Positions 11,727 through 24,108 are shown, counted from the stretch's first letter. The stretch is DNA of 64,000 nucleotides from Ectobius pallidus (GCA_964059195.1 CAXKWD010000011.1:36398766-36462765), one strand, 5' to 3'. The notes: generated from the sequence alone by a model not told the origin. Translations and numbers: made by a program.

Positions 11727-12057
11727 CTTTAAGCTTTAAAATAAAACTTTAAACTTTAAAAAGAGTGAAATTGAAACCATTGACGTTCAATAACAAAGCC
11801 ATCAGTTGGTATCCACACTGAACAAAAGGATTAATGATGAAAGCAAGTGTTGCATTTAACATGCATATCTTTATTTTATTTGAATAAATAGGCCTAATAA
11901 TGAATTGGTTGAAAAGCATACAATGTGCAGAAATTAAAAGATCTCATCACAACAGAACTATGTTGTCTTAGTACACCATTCACTATGCTGCAGATATCAA
12001 TACTGGTAATCATGACATTGATATTATATTTCTATAGGGTATGAATAATAAATTCCC

Positions 12058-12145
12058 CAATCCTGCCATCTGCCTGTCGTAGATGACGCAGCGGTCGGGT
12101 GGTAGGCCATGTCCCTCCAGGGATGTAGCACCACGGAGAGAGAGT
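12058..12145 (+). mobile_element. SINE family B fragment
   Basis: Contains TCCTGCCATCTGCC, GATGACGCAGCGGTCGGG and TCCCTCCAGGGATGTAGC, shared with 41009-41093 and in part with 52034-52092. Only the 3' half of the family is present. It lies in NICN1 intron 1. Confidence 0.75.
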
Positions 12146-12367
12146 ATGTATAATAAATTATGCTTGACCAATATTAAAGTATAACGGAGTTTTCATTAAA
12201 ACAACGGTATGGCCAAAAATACTAAAATAATGGTACTGTCCAGTTTAAAATGGTACATATGATCAGCCTAGTTAACTGCATACCACTAAAGTTGTACTTA
12301 AACCTAAATAACAAATCACTACAATCCTCTAAATCATGAACATATACCTCAAGTTTAATCTGTACAG

Positions 12368-12616
12368 GTTGGAGAACTGGTGTTTCGAAACTACTACACT
12401 GCATGGCTCACAGTTCTCACTCGGTTTGACTCCAGCATTCCTCGCACTGGAGCTCAGGGGAAGGTATTTGTACCACCCTCAAAGGGTGCCGGTACAGGTA
12501 CAAAGTCCAGCGAACAAATTGGGAACTGGGTGGTGTCTGTCCCACGCAGAGTGTTGATGACAAATCCTCACCTGGAAAATGGCAGTCATGACTTTGTCTC
12601 AATTTTAGCTACTGAG
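12368..12616 (+). CDS. NICN1: Nicolin-1, exon 2
   Basis: Eighty-three codons between an acceptor (tttaatctgtacag) and a donor GAG|GTAACT, both phase 0. It begins VGELVFRNYYTAWLTVLTRF, which aligns with the hallmark FKNYYTAFL block of nicolin-1. Residues about 30-55 form a Gly/Ser/Lys-rich insert absent from the vertebrate protein. The second half (WVVSVPRRVLMTNPHLENGS) matches the conserved segment with the MPDPH motif. This is one of the two most diagnostic exons. Confidence 0.92.
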
Positions 12617-12655
12617 GTAACTATTTTTCAAGTTCAAATTAAAATGCTGCACTTC

Positions 12656-13458
12656 CAGGATTGAAGCCAGGATTTTGGTTTTTGGTTTGGAAGGAGCCCA
12701 CTGGAGGATCTGGGGGGTATTCTCCCCTAATTTTTTTGGCAATTAAGCCTTCAAATTTCACTTTAACGTCTCTACAAACAAAATAAACTAAACACATACC
12801 ACTCACTTTACTGCTCTAAAATAATGACTTTTTTTTGGGGGGGGGGGGGGGGAGGCACTGAATTGAAATTTGAAAGCTTAATTTTATAACTGTTAATAAG
12901 TCCTGTTAATTGAATACAAAATGCCATCCGGGTAATAAAATATTTTATTTAAGAGTATTAAATGAGAACTACATTTTAATTTAGTGAAATGAAAAGGGGT
13001 TACACAATTATGCATTATTACATATTTAGCTTAAGTAATACTTTATTTATAAGTGAAACAATTAATTTATAATGACTAAATGAGACTAACTTTGAACTCT
13101 CAAAATATTTATGTATCTAAAATAGACTTGTTTTAAGCTACCAGTATGTTTATACAGTACAATTAAAACAATTTACTTGGGTAAAATAAACATAAGCTTT
13201 TAAAAAAATAGCTTGGGCTTAACTATTTAAACAATAACACCAAAAATTCGTCCTAATAAAATGATCCTTAATGTTGAAAAATCGTAATTGTGAAATCTCA
13301 TAAAAGTTATGTTTATGAAAAATTCAGTGTGCCATACTGTATAATTTTTAAATTTAATCCTATTTTAAAGCTTAAATATTTACCATATTCAATTGTTGTA
13401 TTTTCGTAATCCATTTTCATTTGGGGAGGGGGGGGGGAGCTCCCTGGTTACATCCCTG
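12656..13458 (+). mobile_element. hAT-like element in NICN1 intron 2
   Basis: The left end CAGGATTGAAGCCAGG and the right end, read in reverse, CAGGGATGTAACCAGG are imperfect inverted repeats. Flanks are tgcacttc (12648-12655) and tgcatatc (13459-13466), a probable decayed 8-bp duplication. A related copy lies inverted at about 38740-38921, sharing AATTAAGCCTT-AAATTTCA. It starts only 40 bp after the exon 2 donor. No transposase frame survives. Confidence 0.6.
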
Positions 13459-13811
13459 TGCATATCAACAAAATTCAATCTTACAAAAGATAAAATTAAT
13501 TCATTTCAGATAGTTTTCCCCCGTATACAATAATACAAGAGCCTGGGGAGGGCATAAGTCAAAGGTGATAGTATTTTGAGATGTTGTATGTAACTGGAGT
13601 ACTTGGCATCTGTAGTATATGGACAAGTCATCTGATGGTAGTGTGAAAAAAAAGTTACACACGTGGAAGCAAACGTAATTCAATATAGAGAGACAAAACA
13701 TGTTTAGCAGTATGTATGACAACATTTCGCTAGGGAAATATAAAAAAATAAAAACACTTTTAGCAGCTGAAATGTATCTACTAACCTGTGGTGTAAGGGA
13801 ATTGGCATGGC

Positions 13812-14051
13812 ATGGCATGGCTTAGGTTAGGAGTGTGGAAACTCAAAAATCTTAGACCCAATAGGGATAAGGACATTGTGGGGGAAAAAGGGAGCTTAGT
13901 GCACATATTGCTAAAATGTAAGCAAACAAACTGGAAAGATGGGAATCTAATTAAGATTGAACGGGCATTGAGTGATGAGCTAGTACTGGTATTAGTGAAA
14001 ATCTGTAAAAGCAGAAGTAAAGCATTCATTAGAGGAATAGAAATCTTTTGA
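13812..14051 (+). pseudogene. LINE C-terminal fragment
   Basis: About 80 codons include LGVWKLKNLRPNRDKD and LVHILLKCKQTNW, which resemble the C-terminal cysteine/histidine region of non-LTR retrotransposon polyproteins. It has no RT domain. It sits in NICN1 intron 2 on the sense strand. Confidence 0.6.
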
Positions 14052-14969
14052 TGGAAAATAAGGAACAAAAGAAAGTAACAAACACAAAAAATTTTAATGA
14101 GCGAAAGCATGGAATGTTAGAATACAAAAATTCATGATGTATTATTCTTATGAATGGTGAAAAAATGCCTTGAAGTCAAAATCAGCACCCAAACTTTTAA
14201 TTTAATGTGCTCAGTATTATCAATATTACTTACGATTCAATTGTGACTCTCACAGGTTAACCATGCTTGCTTTAAATGCGAAGAAGTATAGTTAAAAAAA
14301 TTATTGGAGTTTGTTTTAAAAAGTAGATGGGAACAGAGGGAATCTCGCAAATTCATTCATAATTATCACTAATTCGACGAAGAGGCATTAAGCCATGCAG
14401 AATGAATATGACAAGATAAAAATATTGCTCTTACATCAAATTAGCTGTTCTCTGAAGGAGAAATACCACAGAATGCCATAGGGAGCTGGTGGAAGCTTTG
14501 AGGAATAATGCCCTTCCTTACCGAACTTTGAGGGTATATGTGCTTTCATGCTTCCAACTACCACAATAAATTAGAGTGGCATGATGCTGTTGTGTATGGA
14601 TGTTTAAGGGTGTCTGCTCCCTACCCTACCCTATATCTAGTAGGCCTACCCATAATCTGTACTATAAATACATTCCACACCCCTTTGATTTGTATATTTC
14701 AAATTTTCCAACTAGACCCATATTTTCAAAAAAATTAAATAGTTTACATTGTATAACCAATAAAATAAATGTTTAAAATGCAAATTAAATTAGAACTCAG
14801 TAGGAACCTCCTTGAGGGTGCTCTGCTATACTCCATAAAAATGAAAAACTTTTATAAAAATAGCATTACAATTTTTAGAATTTAAAAAATTAATCTAAGA
14901 AATAATCCAAGTTATATTGACAGTATAATAATATTTACATTAATCCTGGTTATGGTATGCTGATGATAG

Positions 14970-15140
14970 AGTCAAGTAGAATGGAAGAATGTGGTGACTA
15001 TTCGCCTCGTACTGAGACAGCCCTCACCAATATGGCGTACGTTCCATGTGGAGGAATTGAACATCTACCCTGACCTGCCACGTCGTGTGCCGAGGCCTCT
15101 CCAGCACTCTCATCCCATTACGGACCCTGCACACTGCCAG
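14970..15140 (+). CDS. NICN1: Nicolin-1, exon 3
   Basis: Fifty-seven codons, phase 0 at both ends, donor CAG|GTAATC. The core IRLVLRQPSPIWRTFHVEEL matches the RLILRQPSPLW block of nicolin-1 very closely, followed by NIYPDLPRR. The acceptor (tgatgatag) has a poor pyrimidine tract, but nearby alternatives give stops in the required frame. The conserved protein block makes the call secure. Confidence 0.92.
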
Positions 15141-16354
15141 GTAATCTCCCAACTATACAACATTAAAATTAAAATACATTAGATTTAATAATATGAAACA
15201 ATCAAATCAACTGTAGCAGCACATTTTTGGAGAAATAATCTATAGACTCGGGGGGGGGGGGTTGAATTCAGCACAACAAAATTTGAACATTAATGTGACA
15301 TGCCTTGGTGCCAAATGGAAAAAAAAAAAAAAAATTATCAATCAATATGTATATTGAATGCGTATGTTTAGATGTTACTTAATTTTTTTTAAAGCATTTT
15401 ATCAAGCCTCACTTAAACTACGGTAGAATACTCAATTACATTACATTGCACTGTTATTTAGTTCATTGTGGTGACTTTTAAACTGTAATAATCTCTAAAA
15501 GTACATAAATTACTGCAATAGCGAATTAATATATTTTCCTACTCGTTCTTCATAAAATCAATAGTCAGCAAGGGATTAAAGAAGTAAAATGTCTTTTATC
15601 AAATAGAGCAGTTAGTAGAGATAAAATAATTATAACATGCACTGAACTTTGATACTTATGCTTCACTTACCAACTTTTCTGGTAATACATTATTCAAGGG
15701 CCATCGTCCCTAACCTCGGCTGCTTGTCAACTGAAAAATCCTGCTTTTGAAAATCCTGATGTGCCTCTGGTGAAGGTACATACATCTTGATCAGGTTCTC
15801 ATGTTCTGGTATCTCAAAATTCATCGAATTTCTTTACAGTGGTCTGGTGGAACAGTGGATTCTTGGTTTTCGCGTCTTACTTAACATAATAGGACATAAA
15901 GTAATTCTTACAGCAGAAACAACAGTAATGCATGAAAAAACTAAAGTATAGATGCAACTAACAATTGAAATAATCTACATTCAATTTCAAAGAAAACCTT
16001 GATTAGGCCTATTTAACTATATACTATTAATTCTTACTGTTGTATTACTACTGTATTACAAGAATGGTAGAGATGTGTATACACTTACAATATTATTATT
16101 CAATTTTACAGGCTTTTAGCAGGATATTAAAAAAAGGGTACCGTGACCAGTTAAGATTTTTAAGCCCATTCGGGGGAACTGGGATGTGTTAAAAAAGGAG
16201 TATCCTGCATCTGGCCACCCTAATTTCACCAAAATTTTGATTCAAACAAGCTTACAATTATTGCAAAATTGTTTCATTAAATTTCAATTGATTGTAATAA
16301 AGTTGTGAATCTTTACAGGGTGAGAAGTAAAACTCATCTGTTTAATTTTTGCAG

Positions 16355-16438
16355 CAATATGACACATTGCTAACTCTGGTGAGGCATCAAACAGTTACTG
16401 CACTACATTGGGTTCCTGAGCCTAAAGACTCGAATGCT
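16355..16438 (+). CDS. NICN1: Nicolin-1, exon 4 (probable)
   Basis: Twenty-eight codons after a good acceptor (tttaatttttgcag), ending at GCT|GTAAGG, phase 0 like the other introns. The peptide runs QYDTLLTLVRHQTVTALHW. Similarity to nicolin-1 is weak here. A second donor, CT|GTGAGT at 16453, or read-through to TGA at 16454 are alternatives. The family usually ends with a conserved DLNLLSY-like motif that is not in this exon, so a further exon is expected; I could not find it. Confidence 0.65.
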
Positions 16439-16738
16439 GTAAAGGATAACACTGTGAGTATATTTCGAAGAACATATACCGGTATGTGTCAATGCGAGAT
16501 TTAAGCAAAATATAGTTAATGCAAGTAGAGAAATAGAGAGTTTGTAGTTCATATTCTATTTAGGTATTTTTTCTTTAAGTGTCTCACTGAATTTAATCAT
16601 AATATTTTGAAAAGTAATCTTTAATAAAAGTGATTTGAGAGATAAATGAAGTTTTAAAAAATAAAAAATGTGATACTTTTATTGAAAAGAATTATTCATC
16701 AAGCAAGCCACCGTACAAAATAGCCTAGTGGGTTGATA

Positions 16739-16800
16739 TCATTATTATTATCATTATTATTATTATTATTATTATTATTGTTATTGTTATTGTTATTGTT
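16739..16800. repeat. (ATT)n/(GTT)n microsatellite
   Basis: Short ATT array grading into GTT/ATTGTT units. Confidence 0.9.
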
Positions 16801-16857
16801 GTATTATTGTTTATCCTATACAGGAAACTCTTGTTTACGCTAAGGTATATAATAGAC

Positions 16858-17195
16858 AATAGAATTTATTCGTCATTAAGTATTTACAAAAATTCATGGA
16901 CTTCGTCAAATAAAATATACAAGATAATGTACAGTAAGTATAATATAAAATAAGTTATATCTACATTATAGAACAAGACCTAATACAAAATAACAAAACT
17001 AAGCCTATAGTAAATTCCCGAATCAACAATACAATTTCCAATTAATAGAATAGAAGTCATCAGTGCAATAAAGGCACTCAGAGATTAATACATGTTTAAT
17101 ACTTTTCTTAAACTGCACCAATGGCAATGTTTTTAATTGTTGAGGGATATAATTGTATAGTTTGACTGAAACACAGTACCAGTTTTCCGTGATTG
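16858..17195 (-). mobile_element. LINE 3' end with C-terminal coding remnant
   Basis: On the minus strand about 17190-17038 encodes KLYNYIPQQLKTLPLVQFKK and continues to SECLYC, the usual end of CR1/Jockey-type reverse transcriptase proteins. The rest, down to about 16858, is the likely 3' untranslated part. It resembles the C-terminus at 40683-40930. Confidence 0.65.
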
Positions 17196-17395
17196 GCTAT
17201 AGTTATACTGTTGTACTCTGAGTTTATTTTTGTTTCTCGTATTGTAATCATGATCTTAGCTGAATGTTTTAGGAAAATAGTAATTATTTATTTATTTATT
17301 TTTAGTAGTGAAATTAACATATTATTTGAGAGACATTGTGAGTTACGTTTAACCATCCAAAGGTTCTACAGCTAGTCTCTTTACCTAAGATCAAA

Positions 17396-18229
17396 TTTCA
17401 TAAAATATATGCATAATTTTTGTTTAGGAATTTTAGGTTTTCAAAATGAGAAAGAGAACAAAATATCAAGATTGTGACTACCAAATTCATGAACCGTTGC
17501 CCATAAAATATAATTGTTTTTCCTATTCCTTGTAACTTATTCAAAATTTTATGGTAAATGAACATTTTTAAAATGGTATCACAAATTTTCGAATGTTTCA
17601 TTGTTTCAGTGGCCATGCGGCTATGAGTTCTTCAGCCTGCCACAAATTTGAAGGTATTTTCAAGTACACCATAACATCAATTTGATTGGTACAATTTTGT
17701 TTTGTATAGTGGAAACTAGCAAAACAATTGGGGATGAATGTTTACTGAAGAAGTATAACTGTAGTGTTAAAGAATATAGCATTTGCAGTTAAAGTTGGAA
17801 TTATCATTCTCTGCAAGGACACAGAAAACAGAAAATTGCTTGTGAACATATGAGAAGAAGTCTGCAATGGTAACGTTGGAAACAAACTGAAATAATTGAG
17901 ATGATTTTCAGCATGGTTTAGTCATGTTTGTTTAGCAAACAGTATATTCAGATCATTCGCGAGGAAAACCTATGTTGTTCGTATATCATTACATCATATT
18001 ATTATATTTGGCAACATTTTTCTTTGCCTATTACATTATTAGTTTCAAGTATGAATCATTAGAATTGCTCTCGATGCCTACACATGAGTGTTGCATGATA
18101 TTAAAATTTAATAAATTCTTTTGAGAAGAGAAAATAATCTATAACACTGGCATATTGTGCCCTCTCAAAACTGATTTGATGAATTCTCTTATGTTTGTGA
18201 GTTTGCTACTATCATTCCATTAGTCAGTC
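17396..18229. other. Unassigned AT-rich interval
   Basis: No exon, repeat boundary or RNA recognised. It may be intron or intergenic sequence downstream of NICN1 exon 4. Confidence 0.4.
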
Positions 18230-18231
18230 AA

Positions 18232-19285
18232 AAAATCAATGATCCCATTTCCATTTCCATTTAAAGTCAGTTCTCCTCCATATGGTCCTAAGGCACCCCT
18301 ACCAACCTCTCTGTCATTACCTACCTGACCATTTAAGTCACCCATTACTATTGCTTTTCTCTCCTTTCTTTCTACTTTTCCACTAATGTTTGGAGACCCT
18401 CAAAGAATGCATCTTTCTCCATCTCTTCATAGTCATTTATTGGTGAATCAGTCTGGATGAGAGTAATTGGTAGGCTTATATCTAGCTCCAAATCGATTGA
18501 CATCAGTGTTGAATTGAATGCATCCCATGCGATGACTATCTTTTCCATTGCTTCAGACACTATAATACCCGCTCCTTCCTTTGCTCTTGTACACCAGGGA
18601 ACCCCAATATATCTTAATACATAATTATTATGCACAATCTGAATACCATTTCCTTTCTATGAACTTCTCCCATGCCCAACTCTTCTATCTTGTATATCTT
18701 CATTTCTTTAACTATTTCAACTTCATTAGAGAAGTTTTCTGCACTTGTAGGTCATGGTCCAGTAGGGTTTGATCTGCCAAACGTTTCACCGGTGACTCCG
18801 TCCAGCATCCTCAGGAGTCCTCTGTTTACAGCAATCGGCAGTGAACTGAGCTGGACCTCACTGTTGCTCCTATTTAGATCCATGAAAGCCAAAGCTGCTA
18901 TATTTCAACTTCTTTTCCAGTTAGCATCATAACAATTCATGTGCCAATTCATAGTCCTTTTTCCTTGATTAGTTGTTGCCTTTTCATCCTTTCATTTCCG
19001 AGGTTATCATTCATTCTCTGAATCTCGAATACTTCAGGTGGGTGATTAGCCCAGCGCTGAAGGCTCGTTACCTCGGACAACTGGTCTCCCAATATTTATG
19101 TTCCCTCAGGAGCCCGGGTGGTCCAGTTATACCCCCAGACACCGGGTGCCCATTATTATCGCCTCTTACGATTTGCATGAGCTACGGTGGAACTATTCTT
19201 TCCCGGTCCCAAACGGGAAGTGCCGGTATGCCGCTGGGGCTTTTAAACCCATATTCCATGGGTATTCCATACCGGCACAAACCGT
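18232..19285 (-). mobile_element. RTE-like LINE, 5' part with endonuclease domain, decayed
   Basis: The minus strand encodes pieces of an APE-type endonuclease: IQTDSPINDYEEMEKDAFFE, which fits the Q-YAPTND motif, and then KAIVMGDLNGQVGNDREVG, which fits the GDFNA-VG motif. The upstream part (about 18950-19285), with the GTAAGAGGCGATAAT segment, looks like the GC-richer 5' region of the same element. Frames are broken and no RT was found. The 3' end is cut at about 18232. Confidence 0.75.
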
Positions 19286-19289
19286 ATCA

Positions 19290-22108
19290 CTTGCCTCACT
19301 GATTATATCTCTAAAAGTTCCACACATACACACTCCTTGTGGTTCGCATTCCACCATTTGAGAACTAATGACCTACAGATATGTAAGAGGGAAGGAAAAA
19401 TGTATTGATGATAAAACACGGAATAGGACGAAGGTGTAATACAAGAAGTTAAAATGAGGTAACGCTGTAAGGATGTTTTATATTTCTCAAGGTTACGGCA
19501 AATAAATGACAGAGTAACACAAGAAATGTTTATATTGATATCAAAATTACAATAGCACTGTTTTAGTAACACCGGATAAATAACAGTTCACATGTTGATG
19601 AATGGCTATACAATAATGAGTCCCGAGGCAATGAGTTACATTAGTAAGTTCGTTAGTATTGGCCTACTGTTTGTGTATCAGTTATGCTACCATAGAATAA
19701 ATTCTTTTAAAAAATTAGACTGAATATATTATTCATTTGTTCCTCCTCATGATTTGCCTCTCTCTTCAAGAAATTTGAAACTGTTGAACATAACATGATT
19801 TCCAATAAAAATGTTATTGTTACTTGTACGGGTATTGCAAATGGATTGAGGAAATATGGTTCTAATATATTATAATGAAAACCCGATCAGAAAAATTATA
19901 ATTTGCATATTTAGATTCATCATCATTTTACATCCTGACCTGATTCCTTCTTCATTCCTATGAAATCTGAACAAAACAGAAAAATGTACCATATTATAAT
20001 AGTATTAGCGCTCAAGAAGCTTCAATCGTAAAAAACAGTATTATAGATCCAACAACATGGCTCCAATGAAATTTATGCAAATGTAGCCTACTGTAAATAA
20101 ACGTAAATTTATATGCTGACAAGCAAAGTAATAACTCTGATTTCATTTTAAGACAACTATAACTTTTGTGCACTTAATTTCTTCAACTTCACTATAAGTT
20201 AAATGATATTATAGGTTAAGTAAATACTAGATAATATACTTTTAACTGAAATTCTGTAAAAATCTTATGTGAAACATAAAATCTTTCTTCAGATTCATAA
20301 ACAGAAGGGAAAAATACATTACAATCACACATCAGAACTAAAAGCAATAAAATTTTGTAATCCAGTGTAATTTGTAAAATATTATCATCTGGCAACAGGA
20401 AGCTCTTGTTGCTCCCTTCTTTACACCAACAACCAGTTTCTTAGTAATGACCTCAGTTAATCTCTATTGGGCACTTGCAGTGAGGAGCAAAGTGATTTCG
20501 AATCATGGTAAGTTAGCTTGCAAATTATGGTAGCTTATGAACCAGTTCCATCTTGCTTGTGTTTTAAGTGGAATTCAGAACTTCCAGTGATGACAACAGA
20601 GAAATATGGGACACTTGCCAAAATGAAAAAGTGCATGGTGTAGAAGAAACATGAAGTTAAAATACTGGATATAGCCAGACCACAATTTAGCGGATACCAT
20701 AATATTTTATGCTATAAGTTTTGATCGCAATTATAGTTTTCACATAGTTCTGAACTTCTGATAATAAGGGAAGTTCACATAGCAATTATAGTTGAGTAAA
20801 TAAAATAAATTTCTGCATAAACTAAGTTTTACTGCCTAAAAATAGCAAAACCTGAGTTTCATGTAAATCCCTATTTAAAGTAAAAAGTTCTGTATCCCCA
20901 GAAAAATGTTAAATCGAGGTTCTACTGTATGCTAATTATGTAAAATTACTGTATTTGAGTTAAGTTAGGAAAAACGTAACATTCATAATTCGACGGAACA
21001 CCCACTACAAATTATATTTGTGTGAAATAATTGATTATCAATTAAAAGTATAATATTTAAAACTAAATATAAGGAATAAAATTTAATTCTTCTCTAGTTG
21101 TTCATAATGTTTAAAGCATAGAGTTTTTGTTGGCAGCAATTAAACTCAGCTGACAATCTTTACTTCTGATAATAAGGGAAGGTGAACAGATATTCTAGAT
21201 TCAATGGGACAGATTTTTTATGGAAACGTCTTTATGTCTAAAGAAAATTTTGTTGGATAGCTGAACAGGACATCTTTCTTTGAATAAGAGTCTTAAAAGT
21301 GTTTTTGTCTGGAAAATTTTCCATTTTTGAGTGTGACGGTGACAGGAAAAAATGGCTACCAGTTTATCAGTGGTGACAATATCACCAAAATGAGTTCCTG
21401 GATATAACACATACCGGTGCAGTGGAATGAATATTTTTTCGAATGAACAATGATAATCACTCCTCTGAGAAATACTAATTTTTCAATCTAATAAATTAAT
21501 TTTTCTAAGTTTTGCTAAATCCATTTGTATTTTTGAGGCTGTTTCCAAATTAACCCTTACATGGCTGAGCAGGTTATAGAAGATAAGGAAACTACACTTC
21601 TTATTGAATGTATTATTAGATAATTTTTTTTCCCCAATGGTTTCATGTAATTTACCTAAAGACATTACAAAACGTGGAAGAAATGATTTTACTAACATAG
21701 TTTTTTTTAAATCAAAAGAATAAATTATAAGAATAGGTATGGTGCAAACCCTGTGTATCATTTGATATTATGTTTTTCTATAGCTGTCAGTTATGAGATT
21801 ATGACAGGTTGTTACACTGGCTTTTTATTTAATGCAAGGATGTATTCAGATAGGCATTATATTATTAATATTTGATAAATTTTGCTTATTCAGAGGAAAT
21901 TGTACGACAAAACTATTTATTCCACTTTGACACCTAATGCATATTTCAACGTGCATATGACCTTAGTCTTCTTAAGAAAGTAAAGTATCTGCGGTAACAA
22001 AACTGATCATAAAGTAGAAAATACGATGGAAAATGCATGAAATAACAAAGATATCCCTACAACTCGAGTTTGACAGATAGCCACAGAAGAGTTCAGGACA
22101 TAAAAGAT
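19290..22108. other. Gene-free interval
   Basis: AT-rich sequence without a recognised exon, RNA or repeat end on either strand. Short frames here lack splice context and protein similarity that I can see. Confidence 0.4.
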
Positions 22109-22305
22109 ATGAGAATATTATAGGAGAAAAATTCCTCCGACACTGGGACTTGAACCCAGGACCTTTGGCTATTCGCGCCAATGCTCTACCAACTGAGCTA
22201 AGCCGGAGTTCAATACACAGCGCCGGATGGAACCTCTCTCCTATGACTGATTGCCCTAATGGTCTACCTCACAGACAGACAAGTTATGTCATATGCAGTA
22301 CTGTG
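22109..22305 (-). repeat. Left arm of a perfect 197-bp inverted repeat
   Basis: Every base is complementary to 22394-22590, with an 88-bp spacer (22306-22393). The arm contains a tRNA-like gene (22136-22207) and the flank GCGCCGGATGGAACCTC. The palindrome as a whole is 482 bp. Perfect arms imply recent origin or gene conversion. Confidence 0.97.
22136..22207 (-). tRNA. tRNA-like sequence (Phe-type GAA anticodon position), probably SINE-derived
   Basis: Seventy-two bases fold as a cloverleaf: acceptor TCCGGCT/TGTCGGA with one T-T mismatch, D arm GCTCAGTTGGTAGAGC, anticodon stem TTGGC/GCCAA, T arm CTGGG-TTCAAGT-CCCAG. The A and B boxes of the pol III promoter look good. The anticodon loop GCGAATA puts GAA at 34-36, but position 33 is C instead of T and 37 is a pyrimidine, so a working tRNA is doubtful. 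Confidence 0.5.
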
Positions 22306-22393
22306 AGGCACACTAATGAGTGATTTTTGTGACCGGGCTCCCACTGTTATTGTACAGTTAACATACAAGATAGATATGTAAGCTTTCATGAAC

Positions 22394-22590
22394 CACAGTA
22401 CTGCATATGACATAACTTGTCTGTCTGTGAGGTAGACCATTAGGGCAATCAGTCATAGGAGAGAGGTTCCATCCGGCGCTGTGTATTGAACTCCGGCTTA
22501 GCTCAGTTGGTAGAGCATTGGCGCGAATAGCCAAAGGTCCTGGGTTCAAGTCCCAGTGTCGGAGGAATTTTTCTCCTATAATATTCTCAT
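22394..22590 (+). repeat. Right arm of the perfect 197-bp inverted repeat
   Basis: Exact complement of 22109-22305. The two tRNA-like genes point away from the centre, so pol III transcription, if any, would diverge. Confidence 0.97.
22492..22563 (+). tRNA. tRNA-like sequence, second copy, plus strand
   Basis: Identical to the copy at 22136-22207, in the opposite direction. The same reservations apply: full cloverleaf and A/B boxes, but a C at position 33 and an acceptor mismatch. No introns or CCA. Confidence 0.5.
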
Positions 22591-22715
22591 GTAATGTCCA
22601 ACAGAGACAATAATCTGTGGTTCATGAAAGCTTACATATCCATAAAAGATATGTCGTAAGTTTATATACATGAATTTTTAAAATTCTGCAAAAAAAATAC
22701 ATTTTTTATCAAATA

Positions 22716-23362
22716 CAGTCGAACATCCATCTAAAGAAAGACCGATCTAATGGTAAACCCACATTAAGCGATATATTTCTATGATCCCGGCAAATTTCCT
22801 AATTTAATAACGATCCCTCGTTATAGTGATTAAGATATTTCGTGAGCACCCTTTTATAACAATACACATTTTGATGTGTAATTGCCATTCTAGACCTGCA
22901 AAATAGCCCTGTAGGCAGTAGTAGGTAGCATATTAGTGTCCTTCTCAGCTAGAGCGAAACTTTAAGCCACCTTTAGAAATTCCGACAGAGAAATTTTATT
23001 CTCAGTAGAGGGTGGAGTACTAGGTCACTGACCAATGTGATTGTTCCCCCTTTCTTATTTCTTCCCTCTCTCTCTTCGCTCTCTTTCTTCCCTCGTTCCA
23101 CCCCCAGTGTGACTGAACTTTCTGCAATGTATGCTAGGTGATGTTAAACAGCTAACCAGTCTGAGTAGTCGGCGTTTAAAGATTTGGATGATGGTTTGAA
23201 TCAGACAGAAGTTGCTAAATGTATGAACTTTCTTAATCTATGTTGGCTACATTTCTTAAAAAGAGAAGAGAAGTTGAGGAAAGTGTTTTTTACAGTATAT
23301 GTTAAATAAATCCTTCCGTTAGGCTGTGTAAGTACATAATCCTGTTTAAGGAGGTTTGACTG
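22716..23362 (+). mobile_element. Tigger/pogo-like element with transposase N-terminal remnant
   Basis: Ends CAGTCGAACATCCATCTAAA and, reversed, CAGTCAAACCTCCTTAAA, each flanked by TA (22714-22715; 23363-23364), as for pogo/Tigger elements. At about 23175-23300 the plus strand encodes DLDDGLNQTEVAKC and LKREEKLRKVF, fitting the CENP-B/pogo N-terminal helix-turn-helix (D-G-QTEVAK). The catalytic region is absent, so this is an internally deleted copy. Confidence 0.75.
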
Positions 23363-23639
23363 TAATTGAATACAATAAGTGGTACATGTTTATCTGAACA
23401 TAATCTGTCCACCCTGGAATAAATTATTATAATCTACATAATGTCAACTATAGCTGATGCATGAGAAGATTGTAAGAGATCTATAAATCTAAACATTTTA
23501 CATGGTCCTTGGCTCTTGTAAAATTTAACGCAAGTGAAACCAGTACTGAATTATCTAACATCTGTTAGAAGTTATGTTTAGTTCATTAATTTTTAATGGA
23601 ATACTATGAATATGAAAATAAATGAAGGGCTCAGGAATG

Positions 23640-23850
23640 AAACATGGTAAATAACAGTTTGGTTAAAACGGAGATACCGGTATCTAGTTTATTACCTTGT
23701 ATCTGACATTCTGAGTGACTGGCTGAAATGGCGACGACTGTGAATCTGCAACTGCAGATAGTTCACTGCCACTACCATTTCAGCCAGCCAGCCAGCCAGT
23801 CAGTTAGTCCAAAATGTCAGTTATTGTACCATGTTTTATGACAGAGCCCA
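23640..23850. repeat. Imperfect palindrome of about 210 bp
   Basis: TGACATTCTGAGTGACTGGC and ACTGGCTGAAATGG on the left are answered by CCATTTCAGCC, AGCCAGTCAGTTAG and AAATGTCAG on the right; outer ACATGGTAAATAAC pairs loosely with TTATTGTACCATGT. An extra AGCC repeat expands the right arm. Probably a foldback MITE; no target duplication seen. Confidence 0.65.
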
Positions 23851-24108
23851 TCAGTAGTATATGTATGACTTACTTAATTGAATGCAAGGGCAAATCTTAA
23901 TTGGACGTTTCCATTCGGGGTTTCTAATTATTCCTTATTTCCATCTCACAAATACAGGAATACATCTTTATTACTGAGAAGTTTTCATATTTCTCTCTTC
24001 TCATAATTTTCTGTGATCCATGTTGCATCTGTAATGAAGAGCATATACAGACAAGTAGCTAAATATATAATAAATTATTACGTAGTCATATCTATAAATA
24101 ATTTTTAA

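Larger units (their letters stand above)
22373..22640 (+). mobile_element. 268-bp unit with 26-bp terminal inverted repeats carrying a tRNA-like gene
   Basis: The unit starts gatatgtaagctttcatgaa at 22373 and ends with the exact complement at 22615-22640, 26 bp in all. It contains the right palindrome arm and its tRNA-like gene. The left arm copy lacks these ends. No target duplication was found. Family unknown. Confidence 0.6.

Noticed and set aside
16439..16456. NICN1 exon 4 ending at TGA 16454-16456 without further splicing
   Set aside because: A donor GTAAGG keeps the phase-0 pattern of the gene and the known C-terminus is still missing, so splicing is favoured; not excluded.
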